A stretch of 64,000 nt of DNA from Candidatus Berkiella aquae. Lineage in GTDB: Bacteria > Pseudomonadota > Gammaproteobacteria > Berkiellales > Berkiellaceae. The stretch is from contig NZ_LKAJ02000001.1 of NCBI RefSeq assembly GCF_001431295.2, positions 1,550,001-1,614,000 of the forward strand, given 5' to 3'. Below are positions 26,612 through 40,072 of this stretch, one piece after another. The first letter of the stretch is position 1. Each line of letters starts with the position of its first letter. The notes under the pieces were generated by a model that saw only the letters and a list, made by a program, of their open reading frames with translations, made no database searches and was not told where the DNA came from. Position numbers and translations under genes: made by a program.

Positions 26612-27562
26612 ATGAATCCGAATTACCTTGAATTTGAGCAACCCATTGCTGAATTAGAATCCAAAATCGAAGAGCTTAGGTTAGTTGGCTCAGATAGTGA
26701 GATCAACATTGGAGATGAAATCGAACGGCTTAAAGCGAAAAGCCGCGATTTAACCGAAGCGGTTTTCCGTAACTTAAGCGCATGGCAAATTACCCAAATT
26801 GCACGCCATCCCTTAAGACCTTATTCCCTTGATTATATTTCGCGTATTTTTACTGAATTTGAAGAATTGCATGGTGATCGTGCATTCTCCGATGATCAAG
26901 CGGTTGTTGGCGGTATTGCGCGTTTAGAAAACGAACCTGTGATGGTTATTGGTCAACAAAAAGGCCGTGATACCAAAGAAAAATTGCGACGAAATTTTGG
27001 CATGTTGCATCCTGAAGGTTATCGACGTGCGAAGCGGTTGATGGAATTAGCAGAAAAATTTTCCTTACCCGTCATCACCTTGATTGATACCCCGGGTGCT
27101 TATCCCGGTATCGATGCAGAAGCGCGTGGCCAAAGTGAAGCCATTGCACGCAACTTATTCGATATGGCAAAGCTGCAATCCCCCATTATTTCTGTTGTGA
27201 TTGGTGAAGGTTGTTCCGGTGGTGCTTTAGGTATGGCAGTGGGCGATCGCGTCTTAATGCTGCAATACAGCTATTATGCGACCATTTCTCCTGAAGGTTG
27301 TGCCACTATTTTATTCAAGAGTGCTGAGAAAGCGCCTGAAGCAGCTGAAATTATGGGTATTACAGCCGATCGCTTATTATCGTTAGGGCTTATTGATGCG
27401 ATTATCCCTGAGCCACTGGGGGGGGCACATCGAGATGTTGATCGCATGGCGAACATTTTAAAAACGCATTTGATCAATAATCTGCATCTTGTGAAAAAGA
27501 TCCCCAAAGATCGTTTGGTTGAACAACGTTATAAACGTTGGATGGCGATGGGTGAAACTTAA
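26612..27562 (+). CDS. accA: Acetyl-CoA carboxylase carboxyltransferase alpha subunit
   Basis: Transfers carboxyl from biotin carrier protein to acetyl-CoA, first step of fatty acid synthesis, in an alpha2beta2 complex with AccD (not in the window). 316 residues against 319 in E. coli. N-terminal [15 protein letters not shown] helix and the oxyanion-hole segments ([38 protein letters not shown]) are conserved. It resumes the conserved block interrupted after dnaE; tilS overlaps its 3' end. Confidence 0.97.
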   Translation: MNPNYLEFEQPIAELESKIEELRLVGSDSEINIGDEIERLKAKSRDLTEAVFRNLSAWQITQIARHPLRPYSLDYISRIFTEFEELHGDRAFSDDQAVVGGIARLENEPVMVIGQQKGRDTKEKLRRNFGMLHPEGYRRAKRLMELAEKFSLPVITLIDTPGAYPGIDAEARGQSEAIARNLFDMAKLQSPIISVVIGEGCSGGALGMAVGDRVLMLQYSYYATISPEGCATILFKSAEKAPEAAEIMGITADRLLSLGLIDAIIPEPLGGAHRDVDRMANILKTHLINNLHLVKKIPKDRLVEQRYKRWMAMGET

Positions 27563-28907
27563 AGCAACATTCAGCGGCGAGAACGATATTCAAGCAACGC
27601 TGGTGAAATGGTTAAAAAGTCTTGAGCAACCATTGCCAGCACTTGAACTGATAGTTGCTTATAGTGGGGGGCGTGATTCTCACGTTTTATTACACGCCCT
27701 TGCGAGTTTACGTACCCAATACCCCTTTTCCCTTCGTGCGATTCACATTAATCATGGTCTGCAGGCGCAAGCAAAACAATGGGCATTGCATTGCAAACTT
27801 CAAGCCCAATCCTTGGGCGCAGCCTTTTGTGAACTCGAATTACAGCTTCAGCCTGCAAAAGGGCAAAGCGTGGAAGAGCTCGCTCGAGAGCAGCGTTATG
27901 CCGCGTTTAAAAATAATCTTAAACCGGGTCATTTGTTACTAACGGCGCATACGCAAGATGATCAGGCTGAAACCATCCTGTTGCAATTATTTCGTGGGGC
28001 AGGCCCTAAGGGATTATCGGGGATGGGAGAGTCATCAAAGTTAGGACAGGCTCGTCTGATGAGGCCACTATTGAGCGTCCCTCGAAAAGCCATTGCAGAT
28101 TATGCCAGAGCACATCAGCTTATCTGGGTAGAAGATCCCTCTAACCAAAACCATCGCTTTGCTCGTAATTTTGTGCGCCATGAAGTATTTGGACGCTTAC
28201 AAGCCCATTTTCCTGGGATGAGCGCGTGTATTGCAAGAAGCGCGGCGCATTTTGCCCAAACCCAACAATTACTCGATGATTACATTAAAGTTGATTTGGC
28301 AAGTTGTGTAGATGAAGAGGGAGCATTAGATCTGCAGAGGCTCAGAAGTTTTAACTGCGCAAAGCAGTCAGCCATTTTGCGGCAGTGGTTTGCTAATTTA
28401 AGCATTCGCAGCCCTTCTACCCGTCGTTTACAGACGCTGTGTGAGCAAGCACTAAATGCGAAACAAGATGCGAAATTATGCATCCAGTTTGGTGGCGTTA
28501 GTATACGACGTTATCGAGATAAGCTTTACGTCATTTTAGATAACCAAGAAGTACCAGATCTAGCCGCGCAAGAATGGGCATTGCATGCGGATTTGTATTT
28601 TGGCGAACAAATATGGCGGGCAAAGCAAACCTTGGGTAAGGGAATTCGAGCATCGGGCCTCACTCAAGGCAGTTTAACGGTCAGGAAACGCCAAGGAGGG
28701 GAGCGGTGTAAAATAGCCGGTGAAACCCTGAGTCGCCCTTTGAAAAAGATTTTGCAAAATCAAGGGATCCCCTATTGGCAACGCCAGCAAATCCCTCTAT
28801 TTTATGCGGCAAATTGCTTGGTAGGTGTTGGTAATGCGTTTATTTGCGAAGGGTGGCAAGTGAGCAATCCGGGTGAGTTAGGCTGGGTCATTGAGCGAGT
28901 TAAATAA
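27552..28907 (+). CDS. tilS: tRNA(Ile)-lysidine synthetase
   Basis: Modifies C34 of the tRNA-Ile CAU anticodon to lysidine, so that it reads AUA. The PP-loop ATP-binding motif is SGGRDS (from [15 protein letters not shown]), followed by HINHGLQ and [19 protein letters not shown]. TilS central and C-terminal domains follow. The GTG at 27552 is taken as start, overlapping accA by 11 bases; an earlier TTG (27519) would add 11 residues with no conservation. 451 residues. Confidence 0.94.
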   Translation: MKLKATFSGENDIQATLVKWLKSLEQPLPALELIVAYSGGRDSHVLLHALASLRTQYPFSLRAIHINHGLQAQAKQWALHCKLQAQSLGAAFCELELQLQPAKGQSVEELAREQRYAAFKNNLKPGHLLLTAHTQDDQAETILLQLFRGAGPKGLSGMGESSKLGQARLMRPLLSVPRKAIADYARAHQLIWVEDPSNQNHRFARNFVRHEVFGRLQAHFPGMSACIARSAAHFAQTQQLLDDYIKVDLASCVDEEGALDLQRLRSFNCAKQSAILRQWFANLSIRSPSTRRLQTLCEQALNAKQDAKLCIQFGGVSIRRYRDKLYVILDNQEVPDLAAQEWALHADLYFGEQIWRAKQTLGKGIRASGLTQGSLTVRKRQGGERCKIAGETLSRPLKKILQNQGIPYWQRQQIPLFYAANCLVGVGNAFICEGWQVSNPGELGWVIERVK

Positions 28908-28934
28908 CTAATGTTCGTTGGCTATGTTGAAGCC

Positions 28935-28963
28935 TTGGTTATTCACTTTAGATCTGTTAGAAT
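28935..28963 (+). promoter_or_regulatory. Predicted sigma-70 promoter for pyrG
   Basis: TTGGTT (28935-28940), 17-base spacer, TAGAAT (28958-28963). It lies in the 161-base gap between tilS and pyrG; the leader of ~100 bases contains the imperfect dyad CTCGATTAAAAATCGAAT. Confidence 0.55.
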
Positions 28964-29041
28964 ACGCTCCCGTCTATAGCATCAAATTCGCTGACATATG
29001 CTCGCCCCACTCGATTAAAAATCGAATGCGAAGAGTAATAA

Positions 29042-31545
<2,504 letters not shown>

Positions 31546-31631
31546 ATTGACTCACAGCAGATGATTTTGACGGGTAGGCGCCGAGCGAACGAATCTCCAG
31601 GAGCGTACGCTTTGGTATGTGACTGGGGTGA

Positions 31632-33271
<1,640 letters not shown>

Positions 33272-33276
33272 TCAAC

Positions 33277-33990
33277 ATGCAGCAAATCAGCCAAGGATAC
33301 TGGATTGTGATCCCTGCTGCAGGTTTTGGTTCCCGTTTTGGCCAAGAAAAACCAAAGCAATATTGGTCTTTACATGGAAAAACGATATTAGAACATACGC
33401 TTAATTTATTTGTTGAACAGCCTTGGGTCAAACAGATTATTGTTGCTGTCGCAGAGTCGGATCCTTATTTCAAACAACTTTCCTTAACCCATCATAAGAT
33501 TAAGTGGGTAGTTGGGGGCGAAACACGTTCACAATCGGTGATGAACGCCCTCACGTATTTGCCTTTGTCTGCACAAAATGATTGGGTTTTAGTGCATGAT
33601 GCTGCTAGAGCCTGCCTAGATGAACGAGATCTTTACGCATTACTAGAACTTCGTGATGATACGGTCGGTGGTATTTTAGCAAGCCCCGCAGCAGATACGC
33701 TTAAAAAAGTGGATGGAAAAAATCAGATTGTACAAACAATCAATCGAAATGAAATTTGGTTGGCGCAGACGCCACAGATGTTTCGGGTGCATTTGTTAAA
33801 AAAAGCCTTAGAAAAGGCGAAAGCTTCAGATTATACGATAACAGATGAAGCGAGCGCGATTGAATATCTTGGCTATACGCCTTGCGTGGTTGAAGCACAA
33901 TTTCCTAATCCTAAACTAACTTATGCAGCAGATTTAAAATATGTTGAATTTTTACTCAGTGGCAAATTAATGGAGGATGTACTGCTGTGA
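33277..33990 (+). CDS. ispD: 2-C-methyl-D-erythritol 4-phosphate cytidylyltransferase
   Basis: Third step of the MEP isoprenoid pathway; forms CDP-ME. Nucleotide-binding loop VIPAAGFGSRFGQEKPKQY, then GGETRSQSV and VLVHDAARAC, and TDEASAIE near the end. 237 residues, normal. It overlaps ispF by four bases (GTGA). Confidence 0.96.
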   Translation: MQQISQGYWIVIPAAGFGSRFGQEKPKQYWSLHGKTILEHTLNLFVEQPWVKQIIVAVAESDPYFKQLSLTHHKIKWVVGGETRSQSVMNALTYLPLSAQNDWVLVHDAARACLDERDLYALLELRDDTVGGILASPAADTLKKVDGKNQIVQTINRNEIWLAQTPQMFRVHLLKKALEKAKASDYTITDEASAIEYLGYTPCVVEAQFPNPKLTYAADLKYVEFLLSGKLMEDVLL

Positions 33991-34490
33991 TACGAATTGG
34001 CCATGGATATGATATTCATCGCTTTGCAGAAGAGAAAACCGATGCAACACTCATTTTAGGTGGGGTATCAATACCTTATGAAAAGCGCTTATTAGCCCAT
34101 TCAGATGGTGACTTGGTTATCCATGCCTTGTGTGACGCCTTGCTTGGAGCGCTTGCCCTTGGGGATATTGGGCAACATTTTCCCGATACCGATGTACAAT
34201 ACAAAAATACCAATAGTCGTTTGTTCTTGCGCAATATCATGCAGTTAGTTAAGGAAAATGGTTATCAAGTCGGCAATGCCGATATTTCAATTATCGCACA
34301 AGCCCCTAAATTGGCGCATTATAAAAGCAAAATGTGTGAAAATTTAGCTGAAGATTTAGAGGTTTCTATTAAGCAAGTGAATGTCAAAGCGACGACCCAT
34401 GAAAATTTAGATGCGATTGGTCAAAAGCTTGGTATTGCTGCTCACGCTGTTGTATTGTTGATGGTGAAGAATGAGAATATTGTTAAGTAA
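33987..34490 (+). CDS. ispF: 2-C-methyl-D-erythritol 2,4-cyclodiphosphate synthase
   Basis: Fifth MEP-pathway step. Conserved metal-binding GHGYDIHRF (Asp-x-His), LLAHSDGDLVIHAL and DIGQHFPDTD, then KATTHENLDAIG. GTG start inside the ispD stop. 167 residues, slightly longer than the usual 157-160. The surE start lies 20 bases inside its end. Confidence 0.96.
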   Translation: MIRIGHGYDIHRFAEEKTDATLILGGVSIPYEKRLLAHSDGDLVIHALCDALLGALALGDIGQHFPDTDVQYKNTNSRLFLRNIMQLVKENGYQVGNADISIIAQAPKLAHYKSKMCENLAEDLEVSIKQVNVKATTHENLDAIGQKLGIAAHAVVLLMVKNENIVK

Positions 34491-35229
34491 CGATGATGGG
34501 GTTAATGCTAAAGGTTTAGCGATGTTGGCAAAATGCTTGCAGCCTCTAGCCGATATTACCGTTGTTGCTCCAGATAGGGATAGAAGTGCTGTTAGTAATT
34601 CCTTAACACTGGATATGCCGCTGCGAATTACCAAGCAAGATAATGGTTTTTTTGCGGTCAATGGTACGCCAGCAGATGCCGTGCATTTAGCTTTAACAGG
34701 TTATTTACCCACATTACCTGAAATGATTATTTCAGGTATTAATGCTAATGCGAATTTAGGTGATGATGTTCTTTACTCTGGCACTGTTGCCGCTGCCATG
34801 GAAGGTCGATTTTTAGGATATCCTGCCATTGCAATTTCATTAGCCTCATCTCTGCCGGAAGGGAATCATTTTGAAACGGCAGGACGCGTTGCGGCATTAT
34901 TATTTGAAAAATTATTAGCCATTCCCTTGCCTAAAGAAACCATATTGAATGTGAATGTACCAGATGTTCCCTTTGATAGTATCAAAGGAATTAAGGTAAC
35001 GCGTTTAGGACATCGTCATATGGCTGAAAATATTATTGAAGCCAAAGACGCAAAAGGAAAGACGGTTTATTGGATAGGGCCATCAGGTGCGGAACAAGAT
35101 GCAGGAGAAGGCACGGATTTTCATGCTGTCAACCAAGGATATATTTCAATTACGCCGATTAAAACAGATTTAACGGATTACTCTGCTTTAGAAACTGTTA
35201 GCACGTGGACTTCGCATTTAAGTATATAA
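34471..35229 (+). CDS. surE: 5'/3'-nucleotidase SurE
   Basis: Metal-dependent nucleoside-monophosphate phosphatase linked to stationary-phase survival. Metal site LSNDDG at the N-terminus, then APDRDRSAVSNSLT, NGTPADAVHLAL, SGINANANLGDDVLYSGTVAAAMEG. 252 residues. The usual neighbours truD (before) and pcm (after) are missing here. Confidence 0.96.
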   Translation: MRILLSNDDGVNAKGLAMLAKCLQPLADITVVAPDRDRSAVSNSLTLDMPLRITKQDNGFFAVNGTPADAVHLALTGYLPTLPEMIISGINANANLGDDVLYSGTVAAAMEGRFLGYPAIAISLASSLPEGNHFETAGRVAALLFEKLLAIPLPKETILNVNVPDVPFDSIKGIKVTRLGHRHMAENIIEAKDAKGKTVYWIGPSGAEQDAGEGTDFHAVNQGYISITPIKTDLTDYSALETVSTWTSHLSI

Positions 35230-35241
35230 GGATAGCAAACG

Positions 35242-35829
35242 GTGAGGATATTCCGACACTTATACGACAAGGTTCTTAATTGGTCGCATCATCGGCATGC
35301 TCCCTATTATTTAGCGGGTGTCAGTTTCGCCGAATCGTCATTTTTTCCTATTCCTCCGGATGTAATGCTCATTCCAATGGTACTGAGTAAACCATTAAAA
35401 GCGTGGAATTTTGCAACCATTACCACGATTAGCTCAATTCTTGGTGGAATTTTAGGCTATCTCATTGGTTACTATGGCTTTGAATTGCTGGGTGAGCCTT
35501 TAGTCAAAGCTTTTGGTTATGAAGAAAGTTATGCTCGAATTGTTAGCTGGTTTGCACATTATGGATTTTGGGCGGTATTATTAGCCGGATTTACACCAAT
35601 CCCTTATAAAATGTTTACTTTAGCCGCGGGTGCAACCCAAATGGCGCTTTTTCCCTTTGTGATTGCTTCCATTTTAGGAAGAGGTATACGTTTCTTTGTG
35701 GTTGCTGGTATTGTGCTTTATGTTGGAAAACGTTTAGAACCTGTTATTGTTCGCTATATTGATGCAATAGGGTGGGCAACGGTATTGTTAGTCGTCTTAG
35801 CTGGTTTAGCATATTGGTTGTTTTGTTAA
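35242..35829 (+). CDS. yqaA: YqaA/DedA-type membrane protein
   Basis: Inner-membrane protein of the SNARE-associated/DedA superfamily. Conserved SFAESSFFPIPPDVMLIPM in the first re-entrant segment and a glycine-rich GGILGYLIGYYG helix, then PIPYKMFTLAAGA. About five hydrophobic segments over 195 residues. GTG start 12 bases after surE. YqaA is commonly found between surE/pcm and nlpD. By family it may help lipid-carrier recycling or envelope homeostasis; function not proven. Confidence 0.85.
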   Translation: MRIFRHLYDKVLNWSHHRHAPYYLAGVSFAESSFFPIPPDVMLIPMVLSKPLKAWNFATITTISSILGGILGYLIGYYGFELLGEPLVKAFGYEESYARIVSWFAHYGFWAVLLAGFTPIPYKMFTLAAGATQMALFPFVIASILGRGIRFFVVAGIVLYVGKRLEPVIVRYIDAIGWATVLLVVLAGLAYWLFC

Positions 35830-35846
35830 CAAGGAAGGAATTGGCG

Positions 35847-36611
35847 ATGAAGTTGCGATTGCTCACGATGGCACTGCTCCCGTGTTTTACTGGTTGTAGC
35901 ACCCTTTTTGAGAGTCAAGAAGCAGCCCCGGTGGTTTCATTAGAAGCCCGTCAGCCCATTACCAAAGGCCATCATACTGTTTTACCAGGAGAAACACTTT
36001 ATGCCATTGCATGGGAATATGGTCATGATTACCGAGATTTAGCGGTTGTGAATCATATTGCGCCACCTTATCGCATCTATCCTGGGCAAAAAATTGCCTT
36101 GAATGGCCAGATTAAAGTGCAAAAGAGAGCACCGCAACAAAGCGCTCGGCAAACGGTTGTGGCAATACCATCGGCTACAGTTGCACCCGTGTTAAAACAA
36201 CCTGCCAAAACAGTAGCGACGATGACGCCTTCCTTATCAGGGTGGCAGTGGCCCGCTAAAGGAAAAGTTGTTAAAACCTTTAGTACCAAAGAAAATGCGT
36301 TTAATAAAGGGATTGATATCGCTGGCAATCTTGGAGCTCCCGTGTTAGCGGCGCAATCAGGCAAAGTCGTTTACAGCGGCGGTGGCTTGCGTGGTTATGG
36401 GCAGCTGATCATTATCAAACATAATGAAGCCTTTTTATCAGCTTATGCACATAATCATCGTTTATTTGTGAAAGAAGGGGATACGATTAAACAAGGACAA
36501 GCGATTGCAGAAATGGGACAAACCGATACCGATCAAGTTAAATTGCATTTTGAAATTCGTCAAAATGGCCAACCTGTCAACCCGATACTTTTTTTACCTA
36601 AGGTTACCTAA
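35847..36611 (+). CDS. nlpD: NlpD-type LysM/M23 lipoprotein, amidase activator
   Basis: Lipoprotein signal with lipobox FTGC (Cys14-15 region), one LysM domain (HTVLPGETLYAIAWEYGHDYRDLA), a Pro/Ala/Gln linker and a C-terminal M23 domain. The first metal ligand His of active M23 enzymes is replaced (FNKGIDIAG) and the HxH motif is altered (LHFEIR has one His), so it should activate AmiC-type amidases, not cut peptidoglycan itself. The ATG at 35847 follows AAGGAAGG. It precedes rpoS, the widespread order; rpoS promoters often lie inside nlpD. Confidence 0.92.
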   Translation: MKLRLLTMALLPCFTGCSTLFESQEAAPVVSLEARQPITKGHHTVLPGETLYAIAWEYGHDYRDLAVVNHIAPPYRIYPGQKIALNGQIKVQKRAPQQSARQTVVAIPSATVAPVLKQPAKTVATMTPSLSGWQWPAKGKVVKTFSTKENAFNKGIDIAGNLGAPVLAAQSGKVVYSGGGLRGYGQLIIIKHNEAFLSAYAHNHRLFVKEGDTIKQGQAIAEMGQTDTDQVKLHFEIRQNGQPVNPILFLPKVT

Positions 36612-36724
36612 TTTTTTATCGCTGTACAAAATGCTAGGTTGTGAATTGTCAGTATTTTTATGTTGAACTTTGAGGTCTTCTTTTTGTTCCAACAGGTAAT
36701 TGTAAAAGAAGTAAGAGGTCAATC

Positions 36725-37582
36725 ATGGCATTTAGTTCAGCATCAGATGGACGCCCTGATCCAATCTATCAATACCTTCATGAAATTGGTCAAATTGCAT
36801 TACTTTCTCCAGAACAAGAGAAATCTCTAGCTGTTCAATTACAAAATGGCAGTCAAAAAGCGAAGAATCATCTAATTGAGGCTAACTTACGACTGGTTGT
36901 TTGTATTGCACGTCGTTATATGAATAGAGGCTTATCTTTGCCTGATCTTATTGAAGAGGGTAATTTAGGTTTAATTCATGCCGTTGAGAAATTTGATCCA
37001 GAAAATGGTGCAAGATTTTCAACCTATGCTACTTGGTGGATTAGACAATCGATTGAAAGGGCAATTATGAATCAAGTTAAAATGATTCGTTTGCCAGTTC
37101 ACCTTGTGAAAAAGCAACGTAAGTATCAACGAGTATTGCAGCAAAAGTTGCAAAAAGGCGATGAGCCTAACCTGGAAGAACTGGCAAAAGAGATGGGCAT
37201 TTCAGAAAAAAATCTGAATGATTTAATTAGTCTTGATAAACCGGAAGTTTCAGTTGATGCAACGATTAATGATGAGCAAGATGTTTATTTACTGGAAACC
37301 TTAGCTGATCAAAACAGTGAAGATCCGGTTGATGTCATTCAAACGGAAGATCTCCATGAAATGGTAGAGTCTTGGCTTAAAACGCTTAGCAAGCGCGAAC
37401 TTGAAATTATTGAGCGCCGTTATGGGATCCATGGTTGTGAGGTAATGACCTTAGATAACATCGGTGATTGCACGAATTTAACGCGCGAGCGCGTACGCCA
37501 GATCCAACTGCAAATTCTCAAACAATTACGTCGACATTGTGTTGATTTGGGTATTAAAGATGATATCGTTAACAGAAAATAA
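36725..37582 (+). CDS. rpoS: RNA polymerase sigma factor RpoS
   Basis: Stationary-phase/general-stress sigma-70 factor. Region 1.2 (DPIYQYLHEIGQIALLSPEQE), region 2 (NLRLVVCIARRYMNRGLSLPDLIEEGNLGLIHAVEKFD; FSTYATWWIRQSIERAI), region 3 and region 4 with helix-turn-helix (LTRERVRQIQLQILKQLRR). 285 residues, shorter than the 330 of E. coli because the N-terminal region 1.1 is reduced. Position after nlpD decides RpoS over RpoH. In Legionella-type organisms RpoS controls the transmissive phase. Confidence 0.93.
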   Translation: MAFSSASDGRPDPIYQYLHEIGQIALLSPEQEKSLAVQLQNGSQKAKNHLIEANLRLVVCIARRYMNRGLSLPDLIEEGNLGLIHAVEKFDPENGARFSTYATWWIRQSIERAIMNQVKMIRLPVHLVKKQRKYQRVLQQKLQKGDEPNLEELAKEMGISEKNLNDLISLDKPEVSVDATINDEQDVYLLETLADQNSEDPVDVIQTEDLHEMVESWLKTLSKRELEIIERRYGIHGCEVMTLDNIGDCTNLTRERVRQIQLQILKQLRRHCVDLGIKDDIVNRK

Positions 37583-37622
37583 TGCCTGTTGATGAATTAT
37601 CTGCTAATAAGAGATCTTTTTC

Positions 37623-38084
37623 ATGGATACTTGCCTGCAAAAGCAATTTGCGCCGCATAATGCCTGTTTTGGCTGTGGGCCTGCTAACTCTCAAGGTCTT
37701 GGTCTCCAAAGTTTTGTCAAAGGTGAAATCGTGGTAGCGACTTGGCAACCATTGCCCTTTCATGAAGCTTTCCCTGGCGTTTTAAATGGTGGCATCATTG
37801 GCACGTTATTAGATTGCCATTCAAATTGGACGGCAGCTTATCATTTAATGAAAATGACGGAAGAGTCGAAACCACCTTGCACCGTAACGGCTTTTTTTAA
37901 TGTGACATTAAAACGTCCTACGAATAGTCGCCAGGTGGTTGATTTACAGGCGACTGTAAAAGAGATCAGCGCAAATAGAGCATTGATCGAAGCCAAGTTG
38001 TTTTCAAATGATGAACTTTGTGCAACCTGTGAAGGGTTATTTGTGGCGGTGAAGGCGGGACATCCTGCCTATCATCGATGGTAA
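37623..38084 (+). CDS. PaaI-like hot-dog thioesterase
   Basis: 153 residues of the 4HBT superfamily. The N-terminal CFGCGPANSQGLGLQ motif and HEAFPGVLNGGIIGTLLDCHSNWTA segment are typical of the cysteine-containing PaaI-like group. Probably hydrolyses acyl-CoA thioesters; substrate unknown. It stands 40 bases after rpoS. Confidence 0.8.
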   Translation: MDTCLQKQFAPHNACFGCGPANSQGLGLQSFVKGEIVVATWQPLPFHEAFPGVLNGGIIGTLLDCHSNWTAAYHLMKMTEESKPPCTVTAFFNVTLKRPTNSRQVVDLQATVKEISANRALIEAKLFSNDELCATCEGLFVAVKAGHPAYHRW

Positions 38085-38094
38085 TTACTCTCCG

Positions 38095-38205
38095 CTATCC
38101 GTCTTCGCCCAAACATGAGCTACGGCGTGACTTGCCGCTCAGAGTCACGCCGAAGCATAATCACGCCGTAGCTGAAAGCGAAGGCAGATTAGCGAAGGCG
38201 GATAG
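38095..38205. repeat. Nested palindromic element
   Basis: CTATCCGTCTTCGC (38095-38108) pairs, with one mismatch, with GCGAAGGCGGATAG (38192-38205); inside, AGCTACGGCGTGA (38118-38130) pairs exactly with TCACGCCGTAGCT (38161-38173), and an alternative stem GGCGTGAC (38124-38131)/GTCACGCC (38144-38151) competes with it. No coding potential; similar wording recurs near 19410 and 41860. Confidence 0.8.
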
Positions 38206-38267
38206 GTTTGGAAGGCTTGATAAATATCCATTATAATGAATCCGAAAAGGTTTAATCAGAGGATACC

Positions 38268-38711
38268 ATGAAGAAAATACTCTACTTTTTTATAGGATGT
38301 GCGATTGTAGGCTTCATTGGCTCCTTAGTCATTGGAACATTACCCGCCTTTGAAATGCTAGGAACCAGTTTTTTATTAAATATCAAGCAAGGCAGTTATC
38401 CCGTCGCCTATGACATATTTAGTGTTGATTATAAACAGCGACATGATTTAGAAAGTTTTAAGCAACAAGTTGATCAATATAATTTCAAACAATATTCCGA
38501 CGTAAAATGGCTCAAGAGCGTCACTAGACCAAATAAAACCTCGGGATATCTTCTCGGAGAAGTGGCGGTTGGCGATCAAAAAATACCGCTAGAATTCCAA
38601 TTTGTAAAAACGACTAAAAACACGGCTAAGCAACGAGCAGGTTGGTACGTGGATGATATGTTTATTGGGCCGGAGGTCATACAGCGCCAAATCAAGGGCT
38701 ACATCAACTAA
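38268..38711 (+). CDS. Membrane-anchored small protein of unknown function
   Basis: 147 residues. One N-terminal hydrophobic helix (ILYFFIGCAIVGFIGSLVIG), then a soluble domain resembling DUF4864/cystatin-like folds: YPVAYDIFSVDYKQRHDLESF and a terminal GWYVDDMFIGPE. GAGGAT ribosome-binding site. Probably periplasmic, inner-membrane anchored. No function can be assigned. Confidence 0.65.
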   Translation: MKKILYFFIGCAIVGFIGSLVIGTLPAFEMLGTSFLLNIKQGSYPVAYDIFSVDYKQRHDLESFKQQVDQYNFKQYSDVKWLKSVTRPNKTSGYLLGEVAVGDQKIPLEFQFVKTTKNTAKQRAGWYVDDMFIGPEVIQRQIKGYIN

Positions 38712-38741
38712 AAAAATGTCCTTTTGCCTTGATCCTTCGTT

Positions 38742-38801
38742 GCTATATGTTCTGCGCTGCTCATTTACCTCCACGTAAACTGTGCTGCTCGAACATATAG
38801 C
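38742..38801. repeat. Inverted repeat
   Basis: GCTATATGTTC (38742-38752) and GAACATATAGC (38791-38801) are exact reverse complements around 38 bases. Non-coding; lies between the convergent genes at 38268 and 38895. No T-run, so it is more like a palindromic repeat than a terminator. Confidence 0.8.
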
Positions 38802-38894
38802 GCCTTGGCTGAAGACAAAACAGCGGCTTCTGCTCGCAATGACGATACTATAGTAATATTTGAGGGGATCGCACAGATCTGCCCTCCAAATAAT

Positions 38895-39263
38895 TTACAC
38901 GGTATGACGACGCCGGGTAGATTTGGTCGCTTTGTGCGATGAGTCTTTCTGTGCCTTTTTACGGGGGCTTGCCGATTTCGAAGCTTGCTGGCTTAGGCTA
39001 GCTTCAGCAGGTGCGTTGCTGCTGGTTGTTTTGCTTGGGACATACCGTGCAAAAGCTTCTAACATCCATTTCAAATACTGCATTGGATTCAGCGATGACA
39101 TGAAGCGAACAAAGGCTTTGAGGCGTTTAATAGTCGTCTCATAAGAGTCAATCGTACTATCAACGATTTCTTCACGGGCCATAGGGAAATATTTGGAACG
39201 AGGAATGCTGTCCAATAAGGTTTGCATTTCTATCTCAGCTTGTTTAGCAGGATCCAAACTCAC
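38895..39263 (-). CDS. Small protein with histone-like basic C-terminal tail
   Basis: 122 residues, GTG start with GAGG upstream. Residues 1-75 are helical (IEMQTLLDSIPRSKYFPMAR; LNPMQYLKWMLEAFARYV). Residues ~78-122 are Ser/Ala/Lys-rich and strongly basic (SPRKKAQKDSSHKATKSTRR), like histone H1 or phasin-family tails. The N-terminal part is reminiscent of phasins/PHA-granule proteins, but similarity is weak. The tail could bind DNA or act as a nuclear signal. Confidence 0.55.
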   Translation of the reverse strand: MSLDPAKQAEIEMQTLLDSIPRSKYFPMAREEIVDSTIDSYETTIKRLKAFVRFMSSLNPMQYLKWMLEAFARYVPSKTTSSNAPAEASLSQQASKSASPRKKAQKDSSHKATKSTRRRHTV

Positions 39264-39409
39264 GGTATTTCCTCAATATAGCTAGTTAAAACGCATGGGT
39301 ACGAATGGAGAAATAGTATAGAATTCAGACATAAAAATCTGCCCTTTAGGCGATAAAAGGCACTATTATAGGCATTAAAGGTTGAATTAAATAAGTGTGG
39401 TGACTAAAT

Positions 39410-40072
39410 ATGTTTAAGCGAACTTTACCTGAAGGCTTTGTTGTCTTATCCCGTGCTGTCCCCAGTTTAGTCATCGATTTGAAATATACCGGATCCGATA
39501 ATTTTGTGGGACGCCCAATAGCAGGGTATGCCGAAGATGGTGATGCCATTGTGACCCAAGAATGCGCCCAAGCCTTAGCAAAAATACAAGAAACCTTGCA
39601 AGATCCACATTTTAAAGCAGCTTTTAAGGTAAAAGAGCCAAAACTCGTCATTTTAGAAGCATTTCGACCTTTAATGGCAGGCGATGATTTTTGGGCCTGG
39701 GGTCAATCTGATTGCCAGAAAACCAAGCAAGCCTATTATCCCCGTATCGCCAAGCAAGATTTTTTTGCACTTGGCTATCTGGCACGTCGTTCTAGCCATT
39801 CACGTGGTAGCACAGTCGATGTCACCATTATCGATACGGCGAATAATCAAACGGTTGATTTTGGTACTCCTTTTGATTTTATGGATGAACTTTCACATCC
39901 TGATAACCAAGCCGTTTCTAAAACAGCCTATGAGAACCGCCAGCATTTGAAAAACCTCATGGCAGAATTTGGTTTTGAAGGGATCCCGCAAGAGTGGTGG
40001 CATTTTACCTTGAAAAACGAACCATTCCCTGACACTTATTTTAATTTTGAAGTAGCAAAATATGAATCTTAA
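39410..40072 (+). CDS. D-Ala-D-Ala dipeptidase, VanX/DdpX family
   Basis: M15D zinc dipeptidase that splits D-Ala-D-Ala. Zinc and catalytic residues lie in SSHSRGSTVDVTI (His and Asp) and EWWHF (Glu and His). A preceding LEAFRPLMAGDDF carries the conserved Arg. 220 residues. No signal peptide, so cytoplasmic; likely recycles cell-wall dipeptide, not glycopeptide resistance because vanH/vanA are absent. It overlaps the start of argS by 11 bases. Confidence 0.88.
   Translation: MFKRTLPEGFVVLSRAVPSLVIDLKYTGSDNFVGRPIAGYAEDGDAIVTQECAQALAKIQETLQDPHFKAAFKVKEPKLVILEAFRPLMAGDDFWAWGQSDCQKTKQAYYPRIAKQDFFALGYLARRSSHSRGSTVDVTIIDTANNQTVDFGTPFDFMDELSHPDNQAVSKTAYENRQHLKNLMAEFGFEGIPQEWWHFTLKNEPFPDTYFNFEVAKYES

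Noticed and set aside
39410-40072. Vancomycin resistance (vanX)
   Set aside because: No vanH, vanA or vanRS neighbours; the family also has chromosomal recycling enzymes.
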